Of a DNA stretch of 64,000 nt, positions 17,041-27,729 are shown piece after piece (within the stretch, counting starts at the first letter, position 1; each line of letters starts with the position of its first letter). The position numbers were made by a program, and so were the translations under genes. Under the pieces are notes generated by a model, which saw nothing but the letters and a program-made list of their open reading frames with translations, was not told the origin of the DNA and did no database searches. Source of the DNA: Halorussus halobius (lineage in GTDB: Archaea > Halobacteriota > Halobacteria > Halobacteriales > Haladaptataceae); assembly GCF_004765805.1 (NCBI RefSeq), contig NZ_ML219773.1, forward strand, positions 992,001-1,056,000, written 5' to 3'.

Positions 17041-18312
17041 ATGGCAGAGACAGACAAACCGCATCAGAACCTGGCTATCATCGGCCACGTCGACCACGGT
17101 AAGAGTACGCTCGTGGGCCGACTCCTCTACGAGACGGGGTCGATTCCGGAACACATCATCGAGCAGCACCGCGAGGAAGCCGAGGAGAAGGGCAAAGGGG
17201 GCTTCGAGTTCGCCTACGTGATGGACAACCTCGCCGAGGAGCGCGAGCGCGGCGTGACGATAGACATCGCCCATCAGGAGTTCCAGACCGACGAGTACTA
17301 CTTCACCATCGTCGACACGCCGGGCCACCGCGACTTCGTGAAGAACATGATAACCGGGGCGTCGCAGGCCGACAACGCGGTCCTCGTCGTCGCCGCGGAC
17401 GACGGCGTCGCGCCCCAGACACAGGAGCACGTCTTCCTCGCCCGTACCCTGGGCATCAACGAGCTCATCGTCGGCGTCAACAAGATGGACCTCGTCGACT
17501 ACGAGGAAAACCGGTACCGGGAGGTCGTCGCCGAGGTCGAGGACCTGCTCGAGCAGGTCCAGTTCGACACGGCCGACGCCAGCTTCATCCCCATCTCGGC
17601 GCTGGAGGGCGACAACGTGGTCGAGCCCAGCGACGGGATGCCGTGGTACGACGGGGAACTGCTGTTGGAGGCGCTCAACGGCCTGGTCGAACCCGAACCG
17701 CCGACCGACGCGCCGCTCCGGCTGCCCATCCAGGACGTGTACACCATCTCGGGCATCGGCACGGTGCCGGTGGGCCGGGTCGAGACGGGCGTCCTCAACG
17801 TCGGCGAGAACGTCTCGTTCCAGCCGTCCGACGTCGGCGGCGAGGTCAAGACCATCGAGATGCACCACGAGGAGGTCCCGCAGGCCGAACCCGGGGACAA
17901 CGTCGGGTTCAACGTCCGGGGCATCGGGCAGGACGACGTCCGGCGGGGCGACGTCTGTGGGCCCGCCGCCGACCCGCCGAGCGTCGCCGAGACGTTCACC
18001 GCCCAGATCGTCGTGATGCAACACCCCTCGGTCATCACCGACGGTTACACGCCGGTCTTCCACGCCCACACCGCGCAGGTCGCCTGCACCATCGAGTCCA
18101 TCGACCAGAAGATAGACCCGTCGTCGGGCGAGGTCGAGGAGGAAGACCCCGACTTCATCCAGTCGGGCGACGCCGCCGTGGTGACGGTCCGGCCCCAGAA
18201 GCCCCTCTCCATCGAGTCGGCCTCGGAGATTCCGGAACTCGGGAGCTTCGCCGTCCGCGACATGGGCCAGACCATCGCGGCGGGCCGCGTGCTGGAGATA
18301 ACCGAGCGATAG
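17041..18312 (+). CDS. tuf: Translation elongation factor EF-1alpha (aEF1A)
   Basis: 423 residues. This GTPase delivers aminoacyl-tRNA to the ribosome. Motifs: P-loop GHVDHGKS, G2 region [10 protein letters not shown]3 DTPGHRDF, G4 NKMD and G5-type ISALEG, followed by the two beta-barrel domains ([37 protein letters not shown]). The family normally has DCPGH in G3; here Cys is Thr. In haloarchaea this gene usually lies in the str cluster directly before rps10; here neither flank is a translation gene. It could be the only copy relocated, or a second copy. A GCTTTTGG box lies ~35 nt upstream. Confidence 0.9.
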   Translation: MAETDKPHQNLAIIGHVDHGKSTLVGRLLYETGSIPEHIIEQHREEAEEKGKGGFEFAYVMDNLAEERERGVTIDIAHQEFQTDEYYFTIVDTPGHRDFVKNMITGASQADNAVLVVAADDGVAPQTQEHVFLARTLGINELIVGVNKMDLVDYEENRYREVVAEVEDLLEQVQFDTADASFIPISALEGDNVVEPSDGMPWYDGELLLEALNGLVEPEPPTDAPLRLPIQDVYTISGIGTVPVGRVETGVLNVGENVSFQPSDVGGEVKTIEMHHEEVPQAEPGDNVGFNVRGIGQDDVRRGDVCGPAADPPSVAETFTAQIVVMQHPSVITDGYTPVFHAHTAQVACTIESIDQKIDPSSGEVEEEDPDFIQSGDAAVVTVRPQKPLSIESASEIPELGSFAVRDMGQTIAAGRVLEITER

Positions 18313-18377
18313 TCGTCGGTGGTCGACCGCCGGCCGACACCGGACGTTTTTACTGTGCGGAACCCCTTCTGTCTAAC

Positions 18378-18560
18378 ATGGGTTTTGGTAGCTACGACGA
18401 GTCCGAACAACAGGACCAGGACAACGACTTCGACGAGGACGACGGCGTCACCGTCCACGAGAACACCCACGAGGGGAAGGTCTCGTTCGACTCCGACGCC
18501 TCCCAGGACGAGCTCCTCGACCAGCTCAACGACATCAAAGACAGCGACGACGAGTCGTAG
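18378..18560 (+). CDS. Small acidic haloarchaeal protein (DUF5786-like)
   Basis: 60 residues, extremely acidic, starting MGFGSYDESEQQ and ending DELLDQLNDIKDSDDES. I associate this N-terminus with the haloarchaea-only DUF5786 family, from memory. No domain or metal motif is seen; much of it should be disordered in low salt. A GTTTTTACTG box at about 18345-18354 lies ~25-30 nt before the ATG, so it has its own promoter though it follows EF-1alpha by 65 nt. Confidence 0.75.
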   Translation: MGFGSYDESEQQDQDNDFDEDDGVTVHENTHEGKVSFDSDASQDELLDQLNDIKDSDDES

Positions 18561-18662
18561 ACCGGTCCGTTCGGGGGGATTCGCGACGGTTTGCACGCCA
18601 CGTTTTTTCGATGCTCTCGCCCGACCGCCAGTCGCCACGCCGTCCTAGCCGGGGCCCGCGAG

Positions 18663-19316
18663 TCAGCAGATGGGTTTCGGGTCCAGTCCCATCCCCGCCA
18701 GCGTCTCGGCGTAGTCGTCGTAGGCGACCTGCACGACCGCCTCGGCGGTCTCGCGGGCGCGCTCCCGGTCGGCCTCGCCCTCGCAACTGCGCTCCAGCAG
18801 TTCCGCGCCGGTCGAGACGGCCCCCTCGGTGTCCGCGCGCAGGTCCCTGAACAGGTCGGCCCGGCGCTCGTCGGCCTCGTTGACGAAGAAGTTCACCACC
18901 TGTAGCAGGGTCCGGTCGGCCACCAGCGACCGCCCGACCAGCCCCGCCGCGCGCTCGACGGTGGCGTCGAGGTCCCGAAGGCGCTCGTGCATCGGGTCGA
19001 CCCCGTCGTCGGACACCGCCGCGACCTCGTCGTTTCCCCCGCCGCCGTCGAGTTCGGCGACCACGCGCTCGTAGTGGTCGGCCTCCCGGTCGGCCAGCGC
19101 GGCGAACGCCTCGCGGGCGGCGTCGTCGGACTCGGCGTCGGCCCAGCCGGCGAACGTCTCGCGGGCGGTCGCCTCGCTCCGGGCGGCGGCCCGCAGGACC
19201 CGCTCGGCGTCGAGGTCGGCGTCGGTCAGCGCCACGAGCGACTGCTGGGAGCCCAGCCGGTCGAGTTCGGTGGCTTTGGACTCCCTGACGGCGGCCGGGA
19301 AGCTGTCGGCGTCCAT
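18663..19316 (-). CDS. Helical ferritin-like / rubrerythrin-like protein
   Basis: 217 residues, nearly all helical by pattern. Segment ARSEATARETFAGWADAES and the ExxH-containing DREADHYERVVAEL (about residues 80-93) recall a ferritin-like four-helix bundle; a second helical pair follows (RTLLQVVNFFVNEADERRADLF). The full set of iron ligands cannot be confirmed, so metal binding is uncertain. A Gly-rich break (GGGGNDE) separates the halves. A box CAAACCTTCAAG about 30 nt upstream of the ATG gives it its own promoter downstream of the thi4 unit. Confidence 0.6.
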   Translation of the reverse strand: MDADSFPAAVRESKATELDRLGSQQSLVALTDADLDAERVLRAAARSEATARETFAGWADAESDDAAREAFAALADREADHYERVVAELDGGGGNDEVAAVSDDGVDPMHERLRDLDATVERAAGLVGRSLVADRTLLQVVNFFVNEADERRADLFRDLRADTEGAVSTGAELLERSCEGEADRERARETAEAVVQVAYDDYAETLAGMGLDPKPIC

Positions 19317-19397
19317 GGGTGCGGGTAGGTCGGCGCGGCGCTTGAAGGTTTGCGCGGTCGGCGGGACCCGGAACTGTCGGGTCGAGCGGCTGGCTCC

Positions 19398-20174
19398 TCA
19401 GCCGTACCGGTCGGCGTGGTCGTCGCAGAACTCGGGGTCCCGGAGTTGGGCCGCGACCACGCCCGGCTGTCGGTGGGGGTTCGAGAGCCGACAGCCCTCG
19501 ACCGCACAGAAGCCCTCGCCGGTCAGCCAGCAGTGGACCGCCTGCAGGACGTAGCCCGCCAGCGCCTCGGTGGTCCGGGGGTCGTCTTCCACGAGGAACT
19601 CGCCGTCGACCTCGCTTTCGAGCACCTCGCGGGGCGGCGCGTCGCCCGACAGCAGGGCGTGTTTCTGCTGGGCCTCGTAGTACGCCTCGGGCCTGGCGGG
19701 CGCTTCGTACAGCCCGGGCACCGACACCAGCGCGGGCTGACCCAGGACGTTCACGCGCTTGTGCCACCGACCGTCGTGGTCGCCCCACGTCCCGAGCGCG
19801 CGGTCGAGCACCGCGACGTGGAGCCGGTCGAGGTCGCGCTCGTCGGCGGGCAGCGCGGCGTTCAGCGCGCGCTGGAGGGCCACGCCGTCGTAGAGGACGC
19901 CGCCGGCGCGCTCGGGGTCGTCGAGCGCGCGCTCCTCGTACCGGACGACGCCGAACATCGCGTTGCCGGTCTCGCGCTCGCGGGGCGAGCGCACCCGGGC
20001 CTCCGCGAACCGCTCGGCGAGGTCGGCGGTGCGGTGGACCCGCGGAAAGCGGTCCCGGACCTCGACTTCGACCCCGTCGGTGCCCGCGCCGTCGAGCCGC
20101 GCGCGGAGCCAGTCGGCAATCCCGTCGACGTCCGCGGCCGCGGTCGGCGCGCGGTACAGCGCGACCGTCGGCAT
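19398..20174 (-). CDS. Cysteine-rich protein co-transcribed with thi4, archaemetzincin-like C-terminus
   Basis: 258 residues. The C-terminus has FCAVEGCRL, then 19 residues, then FCDDH. This C-x4-C-x-L-x19-C-x2-H spacing resembles the archaemetzincin C-x4-C-x-M-x17-C-x2-C signature. The catalytic HExxHxxGxxH block expected just before the first Cys is not there (AVHCWLTGEG instead), so it looks like a degenerate relative; it may belong to a DUF named as putative metallopeptidase. The middle (LHVAVLDRALGTW, VLGQPALVSVPGLYE) is also compatible. It starts 7 nt after thi4 and is clearly in the same operon. Function unknown. Confidence 0.65.
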   Translation of the reverse strand: MPTVALYRAPTAAADVDGIADWLRARLDGAGTDGVEVEVRDRFPRVHRTADLAERFAEARVRSPRERETGNAMFGVVRYEERALDDPERAGGVLYDGVALQRALNAALPADERDLDRLHVAVLDRALGTWGDHDGRWHKRVNVLGQPALVSVPGLYEAPARPEAYYEAQQKHALLSGDAPPREVLESEVDGEFLVEDDPRTTEALAGYVLQAVHCWLTGEGFCAVEGCRLSNPHRQPGVVAAQLRDPEFCDDHADRYG

Positions 20175-20181
20175 CGTCGGT

Positions 20182-22441
<2,260 letters not shown>

Positions 22442-23143
22442 TTCCGCCGGAGTGCCCGCAGGTCCCGCTCGGTGTCCACGTCGCGGTGGATTCCGGGGTC
22501 GGTCACGTCGACCCACGACACGGGTTCGGACTCGACCAGCCCGCGCCCGCCCCGGTCGCCGGTCACGGCCGCCAGCGCGTCGAAGTGCCGGGCGTCGAAC
22601 AGCACGGGATTACCCCGCCGGCCCTCGTAGCGGGGCGCGACGATGCCGGGCGCGGGGTCGACGTCGCGGTACGCCGCGACGAGCGCGTCGACGGTCTCGA
22701 CCGCGATACGGGGCATATCGCCGAGCGCGAACAGTACTGCCGACGCGTCGCGCTCGCGGGCGACCGCGACCCCGCGCCGGACGGAGGCGCTCTGGCCCGC
22801 CCCGTAGTCGGGGTTCGCGACGGCGTCGATTTCCTCCGGCAGGGCGTCGGCGACGCGCTCGCGGTCGTGGCCCACGACCGCGACCGACTCGTCCACGCGG
22901 GACTCGGTCAGGGTCCGGGCGGCGTGCGCCACCACTGGCCGGCCGTCGAGGGTCGCGAGCAGTTTGTTCGCGGAGTCGGCCCCGGAGTCCGCGAACCGCG
23001 ACCCGTTCCCGGCCGCCAGCAGGACGCCGAGTATCACGTCCAGTGGGTCGCGGCCGACCGGCTAAAATCCTCGGCCGTGCGGTCGCTCACCCGGTCGAAT
23101 CGCCGGTCGCGCTCGCGGGACGAGAGGAATCGCCGGTCGCTGT

Positions 23144-23329
23144 TCACAGGACGAGACGGAGCGCCGTCGTCAGGACGACGCTCGCGGCCTTCAGCGTCAG
23201 CAGGACGGATAGGACGGCTCCGAGGCCGAGAAGCCCCCGTTCCCATCGAAACGCGGCGACGAGGAGGATAGGGGTGAGAGCGATTGCCCCGAACAGCGCG
23301 CGCCGGTGGTCGTACAGGAGTCGGCTCAC
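23144..23329 (-). CDS. Small membrane protein, GTG start
   Basis: 61 residues with two hydrophobic helices (about 12-27 and 32-57) separated by FRWERG. The GTG at 23329 is chosen because an AATATATTTT box at 23352-23361 sits about 25-30 nt upstream on the minus strand; the frame continues upstream but there it only translates tRNA-derived repeats. No family recognised. Confidence 0.6.
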   Translation of the reverse strand: MSRLLYDHRRALFGAIALTPILLVAAFRWERGLLGLGAVLSVLLTLKAASVVLTTALRLVL

Positions 23330-23351
23330 GAGTGGCGGTTCTGACAGCAGG

Positions 23352-23361
23352 AATATATTTT
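23352..23361 (-). promoter_or_regulatory. TATA box of the 23144-23329 gene
   Basis: AATATATTTT, one of the clearest A/T boxes in this part, about 27 nt upstream of the GTG start on the minus strand. It marks the edge between the gene and the tRNA-derived repeats. Confidence 0.5.
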
Positions 23362-23385
23362 GCCGGGAACAGCGGACGCGACGAG

Positions 23386-23815
23386 ACGCGCCGCTCAGTG
23401 CGTTGCTTCCGGAGAAGTGCGTCGGCGGGGGTGAGCGGGCCATCGGCCCGCGAACGTCGGAAGACGAGCGGAGCGAGTCTTCCGGAAATTTGAACCACGC
23501 CGAGACGTTCCTGCTCGCTACGCTGCGCGGGCGTGCGACTCGGCTACTTCGAATCCCCGCAGAACGATTTTGCCTCGCACGAAGGCGAGCGACATGGAAG
23601 TTGCTCGCCAGTTTGCGTCCGAGAGAAGTGCGCCGGCGGGGATTTGAACCGGGGCCAGACGGTCCGGGATGCTCGCTTCGCTGCGCTTCCGGGCTGCGAC
23701 TGGCAGGGTTCAAATCCCCGCAAACAGCATTCACCGGAAGCAAGCGGCGCGGCGCGATGAAACGCGCCGCTCAGTGTGTTGCTTCCGGAGAAGTGCGCCG
23801 GCGGGGATTTGAACC
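23386..23815. repeat. Array of tRNA-Gly-derived direct and inverted repeats
   Basis: A 45-nt segment at 23386-23430 recurs at 23762-23806 with two differences. A 28-nt segment at 23623-23650 is identical to 23788-23815, which is the 3' end of the tRNA-Gly gene plus its downstream flank. Between them lie inverted T-arm fragments: CTTCGAATCCCCGC at 23547-23560 and GGGTTCAAATCCCCGC at 23706-23721. A 17-nt core (TGCTCGCT.CGCTGCGC) occurs at 23512-23528 and 23670-23686. GCATTCACCG, found in the tRNA 5' flank at 23871-23880, also appears at 23728-23737. The repeat units are 155-165 nt apart. No protein gene is supported inside. Confidence 0.8.
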
Positions 23816-23864
23816 CCGGTTGCGACCATGGCAAGGTCACGTGATACCACTACACTACCGGCGC
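23794..23864 (-). tRNA. tRNA-Gly (anticodon GCC)
   Basis: Read on the minus strand, the 71-nt gene starts GCGCCGG and ends CCGGCGC plus discriminator A; the seven acceptor pairs are perfect. D-arm GTGTAGTGGTATCAC, anticodon loop TTGCCAT giving GCC, T-arm CGGGGTTCAAATCCCCG. CCA is not encoded. There is no intron. The promoter box is at 23895-23904. The 3' end is duplicated in the adjoining repeat array. Confidence 0.95.
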
Positions 23865-23894
23865 GCGTCTGCATTCACCGATAACACCCGGCTA

Positions 23895-23904
23895 CTAAAT
23901 AAGG
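23895..23904 (-). promoter_or_regulatory. TATA box for tRNA-Gly
   Basis: CCTTATTTAG on the minus strand, about 31-40 nt upstream of the tRNA 5' end, which allows a short leader removed by RNase P. Confidence 0.5.
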
Positions 23905-23944
23905 CTTCCGAAAGCGGTCGGAATCGGGGGACGGTACCACGGTC

Positions 23945-24003
23945 GAGGCGCGGTTCGAACCCCCGATTTCGGCCGGCACGGGCTTTGTGATGCCGTCGCA
24001 CCC
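23945..24003. other. Possible decayed tRNA-like sequence
   Basis: The T-loop-like GGTTCGAACCC at 23952-23962, followed by a segment with an anticodon-arm-like GGGCTTTGTGATGCC (23980-23994), looks like a tRNA seen from its minus strand. The stems do not pair properly (T-stem sides differ in several places), so no functional tRNA can be drawn. It sits between tRNA-Gly and the ribosomal operon. Confidence 0.3.
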
Positions 24004-24022
24004 GTAGAACGGAAGCGGCACC

Positions 24023-24030
24023 CTTTTAAG
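24023..24030 (+). promoter_or_regulatory. TATA box of the SPOUT-ribosomal protein operon
   Basis: CTTTTAAG at 24023-24030. Transcription would start near 24055, giving a leader of about 30 nt that includes the hairpin at 24061-24083. No other comparable box is seen before rpl3, so the methyltransferase and ribosomal genes probably share this promoter. Confidence 0.55.
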
Positions 24031-24060
24031 ACCGAAGCCGGTACGATTCGCTACAGTCTA

Positions 24061-24083
24061 GTGACGGGGCGTCGAAGCGTCAC
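24061..24083 (+). promoter_or_regulatory. Leader hairpin before the ribosomal operon
   Basis: GTGACG (24061-24066) and CGTCAC (24078-24083) form a 6-bp stem with an 11-nt loop, ending 3 nt before the first ATG (24087). In an mRNA leader this could hide the start or bind a ribosomal protein; that role is inference. Confidence 0.4.
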
Positions 24084-24086
24084 GGT

Positions 24087-24977
24087 ATGACTGTCAGCGT
24101 GCTCGTGCCGTCATCCCTCGTCCGGGAAGCCGAGGACAAACGCGAGGCGACTCGCAAGCTCGGCTACGTCGCCCGCGCGGCGACCGTCTTCCGGGCCGAC
24201 CGCCTCGTGGTCTTTCCGGACCGCGACGGCGAGGAGAAGTGGGGTGGCGGGTTCGTAAGTACCGTGCTGGAATACGCCGCGACGCCGCCCTACCTCCGAA
24301 AGGAGGTATTCGGCGTCCGGGACGAACTGGAGTACGCGGGCGTCCTGCCGCCGCTCCGCGCCCCGTCGCTGACCGGCTCCGAATCCGAGGGTTCGGGGTC
24401 GTTAAGACAGGGAATCGTGACCGAGGTCGGACCTGAAGGGCGCGTTCGGGTCAATTGCGGACTGCAACACCCGATCTCGCTCGTCGCCCCGCCCGAAATG
24501 GCGGTCGACGAGGGGGAGCGCGTTACCGTCAGGATCTCTTCGCGAAGTCCGGTCCGCGCGAAGCTCGTAGACGAGCCCCTCTCGGGCTTGTCGGTGACGC
24601 GCGCGGACCTCCCGGCGGCACTCGACCGCGACGACGCGGGCGTCCGAATCGCGACGTCCCGCCACGGGGTCGAGCTGACGACCCGGCGGCTGACCGACGT
24701 GGTCGGCCGCATCGAGCGCGACGGAGCGACCGTCGCGTTCGGCGCACCGGGTCGGGGCCTGCCGGAGATGCTCGACCTCCCGACCGAATCGCTGGCCCGC
24801 GAGTGGCCCAGCGACGACCGGGAGGCCGGGGCGGACGCGGAGTCCCGAGTCGAATCCGGCGCACCCGGCCGGTTCGACCTCTGGGTCAACGCGGTTCCGA
24901 ATCAAGGCAGCGAGGTCGTGCGAACCGAAGAAGCGATGTTCGCCGCCCTCGCCTGCCTGAACCTCAAAAAGAAGTGA
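24087..24977 (+). CDS. SPOUT-family RNA methyltransferase (Methyltrn_RNA_3 / DUF171)
   Basis: 296 residues. N-terminal knot part (VSVLVPSSLVREAEDKREATRKLGYVARAATVFRAD..VVFPD), an inserted OB-like strand region (RQGIVTEVGPEGRVRVNCGL..PISLVAPPEMAVDEGERVTVRI) and the C-terminal knot loop VAFGAPGRGLPEML...LWVNAVPNQGSEVVRTEEA. This is the SPOUT family thought to methylate ribosomal RNA. Leading the ribosomal operon, only 4 nt before rpl3, is its usual place in archaea and supports a role in ribosome assembly. Confidence 0.85.
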   Translation: MTVSVLVPSSLVREAEDKREATRKLGYVARAATVFRADRLVVFPDRDGEEKWGGGFVSTVLEYAATPPYLRKEVFGVRDELEYAGVLPPLRAPSLTGSESEGSGSLRQGIVTEVGPEGRVRVNCGLQHPISLVAPPEMAVDEGERVTVRISSRSPVRAKLVDEPLSGLSVTRADLPAALDRDDAGVRIATSRHGVELTTRRLTDVVGRIERDGATVAFGAPGRGLPEMLDLPTESLAREWPSDDREAGADAESRVESGAPGRFDLWVNAVPNQGSEVVRTEEAMFAALACLNLKKK

Positions 24978-24981
24978 TACG

Positions 24982-25998
24982 ATGCCAGAGACAAGCAGAC
25001 CACGCAAAGGTTCGCTAGGGTTCGGCCCCCGAACGCGCGCGACCAGCGAAGTCCCGCGCTTCAACTCGTGGCCCGACGGAGACGGCAGTCCGTCCCTGCA
25101 GGGCTTCGCGGGTTACAAGGTCGGCATGAGCCACGTGGTGATGGTCAACGACGAGTCCGACTCCCCCCGAGAAGGGATGGAGGAGACCGTCCCCGTCACC
25201 ATCGTAGAGACGCCGCCCATGCGGGCAGTCGCGCTGCGAGCCTACGAAGACACGCCGTACGGCAAGAAGCCGCTCACGGAAGTATGGGGCGACGAGTTCC
25301 ACGAGGAACTGGACCGGACGCTCGACCTCCCCGAGGACCCCGACTCGACGGCCGGCGCGGACGACCTCCGCGCGGCCGTCGAGGCCGGCGACGTCGCGGA
25401 CCTCCGCGTCGTCACCCACACGGTCCCGAGCGAGATTCCGAGCGTCCCGAAGAAACAACCCGACGTGATGGAGACGCGGGTCGGTGGCGGGTCGCTCGAC
25501 GACCGCCTCGACTTCGCGCTCGACCTCGTGGAGGACGGCGGCGTTCACGACATGAACGACGTGTTCCGCGCGGGCGAGTACGCCGACGTCGGCGGCGTCA
25601 CCAAGGGCAAAGGGACCCAGGGTCCCGTCAAGCGCTGGGGCGTCCAGAAGCGGAAGGGCAAGCACGCCCGGCAGGGGTGGCGGCGACGGATCGGCAACCT
25701 CGGTCCGTGGAACCCCTCGCGCGTGCGCTCGACGGTGCCCCAGCAGGGCCAGACCGGCTACCACCAGCGCACCGAACTCAACAAGCGCCTCGTCGACATC
25801 GGCGAGGGCGACGACGTGAACGTGGACGGCGGCTTCGTCAACTACGGCGAGGTCGACGGCCCGTACGCGCTGGTCAAGGGGTCGGTTCCCGGCCCGGACA
25901 AGCGCCTCCTGCGCTTGCGCACCGCCATCCGACCGAACGACCAGCCGCGCCTCGACCCCGAGGTGCGGTACGTGAGCACCGAATCGAACCAGGGATAA
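24982..25998 (+). CDS. rpl3: Ribosomal protein uL3
   Basis: 338 residues, archaeal/eukaryotic-type uL3 of the large subunit, reaching to the peptidyl transferase centre. N-terminus TSRPRKGSLGFGPRTRA and central GVTKGKGTQGPVKRWGVQKRKGKHARQGWRRRIG are typical, including the internal loop that contacts 23S rRNA. Acidic inserts (PEDPDSTAGADD) reflect halophily. Start ATG 24982 lies 4 nt after the methyltransferase stop; rpl4 begins 3 nt after its end. Confidence 0.97.
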   Translation: MPETSRPRKGSLGFGPRTRATSEVPRFNSWPDGDGSPSLQGFAGYKVGMSHVVMVNDESDSPREGMEETVPVTIVETPPMRAVALRAYEDTPYGKKPLTEVWGDEFHEELDRTLDLPEDPDSTAGADDLRAAVEAGDVADLRVVTHTVPSEIPSVPKKQPDVMETRVGGGSLDDRLDFALDLVEDGGVHDMNDVFRAGEYADVGGVTKGKGTQGPVKRWGVQKRKGKHARQGWRRRIGNLGPWNPSRVRSTVPQQGQTGYHQRTELNKRLVDIGEGDDVNVDGGFVNYGEVDGPYALVKGSVPGPDKRLLRLRTAIRPNDQPRLDPEVRYVSTESNQG

Positions 25999-26001
25999 AT
26001 C

Positions 26002-26748
26002 ATGCAGGCAACCATTCGAAACCTCGACGGCGAGTCCGAGGGCACGCTCGACCTGCCGGACGTCTTCGAGACGACCGTCCGGGAGGACCTCATCAAGCGG
26101 GCCGTACTCGCCGCGCAGGCAAACCGAACGCAGGACTACGGTGCCGACGACTACGCCGGGATGCGGACCTCGGCGGAGTCGCCCGGCAGCGGCCGCGGGA
26201 TGGCACACGTCCCCCGGACGAACGGGCAGGCGGCCCGCGTCCCGCAGGCCGTCGGTGGCCGGAAGGCCCACCCGCCCAAAGAAGAGAAAGACCGAACGCT
26301 GGACATCAACACCAAGGAGCGCAAGCAGGCGGTCCGGTGCGCGGTCGCGGCGACCGCCGACGCCGACCGCGTGGCCGAGCGCGGCCACGAGTTCGACGAC
26401 GACCTCGACCTGCCGCTCGTGGTGAGCGACGAGTTCGAGGACCTCGTGAAGACCAAGGAGGTCGTCGCGCTGCTCGAAGCGGTCGGCGCGCACGCCGACG
26501 TCGAGCGCGCGGAGGACAACAAGTCGGTTCGCGCGGGTCGGGGCACCACCCGTGGGCGCAAGTACAAGACGCCCAAGTCGGTGCTGTTCGTGACCAGCGA
26601 CGAGCCCTCGACGGCCGCCCGCAACCTCGCGGGGGCCGACGTGGCGACGGCCGAGGAGGTCAACGCCGAGGACCTCGCGCCGGGCACCGATGCCGGCCGG
26701 CTGACCGTCTGGACCGAGAGCGCGATCGAGGAGGTGGCCGACCGATGA
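26002..26748 (+). CDS. rpl4: Ribosomal protein uL4
   Basis: 248 residues, archaeal uL4. N-terminal MQATIRNLDGESEGTLDLPDVF; the long rRNA-binding loop that lines the exit tunnel is seen at 50-95 (YGADDYAGMRTSAESPGSGRGMAHVPRTNGQAARVPQAVGGRKAHPP), followed by the globular domain (GRGTTRGRKYKTPKSVLFV). In bacteria L4 controls its operon through the mRNA leader; whether that happens here is unknown. Its stop overlaps the rpl23 start (ATGA). Confidence 0.97.
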   Translation: MQATIRNLDGESEGTLDLPDVFETTVREDLIKRAVLAAQANRTQDYGADDYAGMRTSAESPGSGRGMAHVPRTNGQAARVPQAVGGRKAHPPKEEKDRTLDINTKERKQAVRCAVAATADADRVAERGHEFDDDLDLPLVVSDEFEDLVKTKEVVALLEAVGAHADVERAEDNKSVRAGRGTTRGRKYKTPKSVLFVTSDEPSTAARNLAGADVATAEEVNAEDLAPGTDAGRLTVWTESAIEEVADR

Positions 26749-27005
26749 GTACGAGCGACGTCATCGACTACCCGTGGGTCACCGAGAAGGCGATGGACGA
26801 GATGGACTTCAAGAACAAGCTCCAGTTCATCGTCCACGTCGACGCCACGAAGGCGGAGGTCCAGGACGCCATCGAGGACCAGTACGAGGTCACCGTCGAG
26901 AAGGTGAATACGCAGGTGACGATGAACGGCGACAAGAAGGCGACCGTGACCCTCTCGGAGGACGACGACGCGCAGGAAGTCGCGTCGCGAATCGGGGTGT
27001 TCTGA
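26745..27005 (+). CDS. rpl23: Ribosomal protein uL23
   Basis: 86 residues, the short archaeal uL23 at the tunnel exit, docking site for SRP and translocon. YPWVTEKAMDEMDFKNKLQFIVHVDATKAEV and VNTQVTMNGDKKATVTL are typical. The ATG at 26745 overlaps the uL4 stop by 4 nt. Confidence 0.96.
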   Translation: MSTSDVIDYPWVTEKAMDEMDFKNKLQFIVHVDATKAEVQDAIEDQYEVTVEKVNTQVTMNGDKKATVTLSEDDDAQEVASRIGVF

Positions 27006-27008
27006 CAC

Positions 27009-27728
27009 ATGGGACGACGAATCCAAGGACAGCGACGCGGTCGCGGCACGCCGACGTTCCGCGCCCCGTCGCACCAGTACAAGGCGGACCTCACGCACAA
27101 GAAACCCGAGGACGTCGACACCGTCTCCGGGACGGTCGTCGACGTCGAACACGACCCGGCCCGGAGCGCGCCCGTCGCGGCCGTCGAGTTCGAGGACGGC
27201 GACCAGCGCCTCGTGCTCGCGCCCGAGGGCGTCGGGGTCGGCCAGGAGATTCAGGTCGGCGTCAGCGCCGAGATAAAGCAGGGCAACACCCTGCCGCTGG
27301 CCGAGATTCCGGAAGGAGTCCCGGTGTGTAACGTCGAATCGAGTCCGGGCGACGGCGGCAAGTTCGCCCGCGCGTCCGGCGTGAACGCGACGCTCGTCAC
27401 GCACGACCGCGACGCGGCGGTCGTGGAACTGCCGAGCGGCGAGGTCAAGCGGCTCTCGCCCGACTGCCGGGCGACTATCGGCGTCGTGGCCGGCGGCGGC
27501 CGCACCGAGAAGCCGATGGTGAAGGCAGGCAACAAGTACCACAAGATGAAGTCTCGGGGCACCAAGTGGCCCAACGTGCGCGGCGTGGCCATGAACGCCG
27601 TCGACCACCCGTTCGGTGGCGGCGGCCGCCAGCACCCCGGCCGACCCAAGTCCGTCTCGCGGAACGCCCCGCCGGGACGCAAGGTCGGCGACATCTCGTC
27701 CCGGCGCACGGGACGGGGAGGTAACTGA
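27009..27728 (+). CDS. rpl2: Ribosomal protein uL2
   Basis: 239 residues. N-terminal [26 protein letters not shown]3 core, and the highly conserved [20 protein letters not shown] near residue 193-212, which contains the His needed for peptidyl transferase function. C-terminal [18 protein letters not shown]. It lies 3 nt after rpl23, and rps19 begins 1 nt after its stop with GGGAGGT inside its end. Confidence 0.97.
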   Translation: MGRRIQGQRRGRGTPTFRAPSHQYKADLTHKKPEDVDTVSGTVVDVEHDPARSAPVAAVEFEDGDQRLVLAPEGVGVGQEIQVGVSAEIKQGNTLPLAEIPEGVPVCNVESSPGDGGKFARASGVNATLVTHDRDAAVVELPSGEVKRLSPDCRATIGVVAGGGRTEKPMVKAGNKYHKMKSRGTKWPNVRGVAMNAVDHPFGGGGRQHPGRPKSVSRNAPPGRKVGDISSRRTGRGGN

Positions 27729-27729
27729 C

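Noticed and set aside
23144-23743. 199-codon minus-strand frame as a gene
   Set aside because: Its first two thirds translate tRNA-derived repeats; only the last 61 codons behave like a protein.
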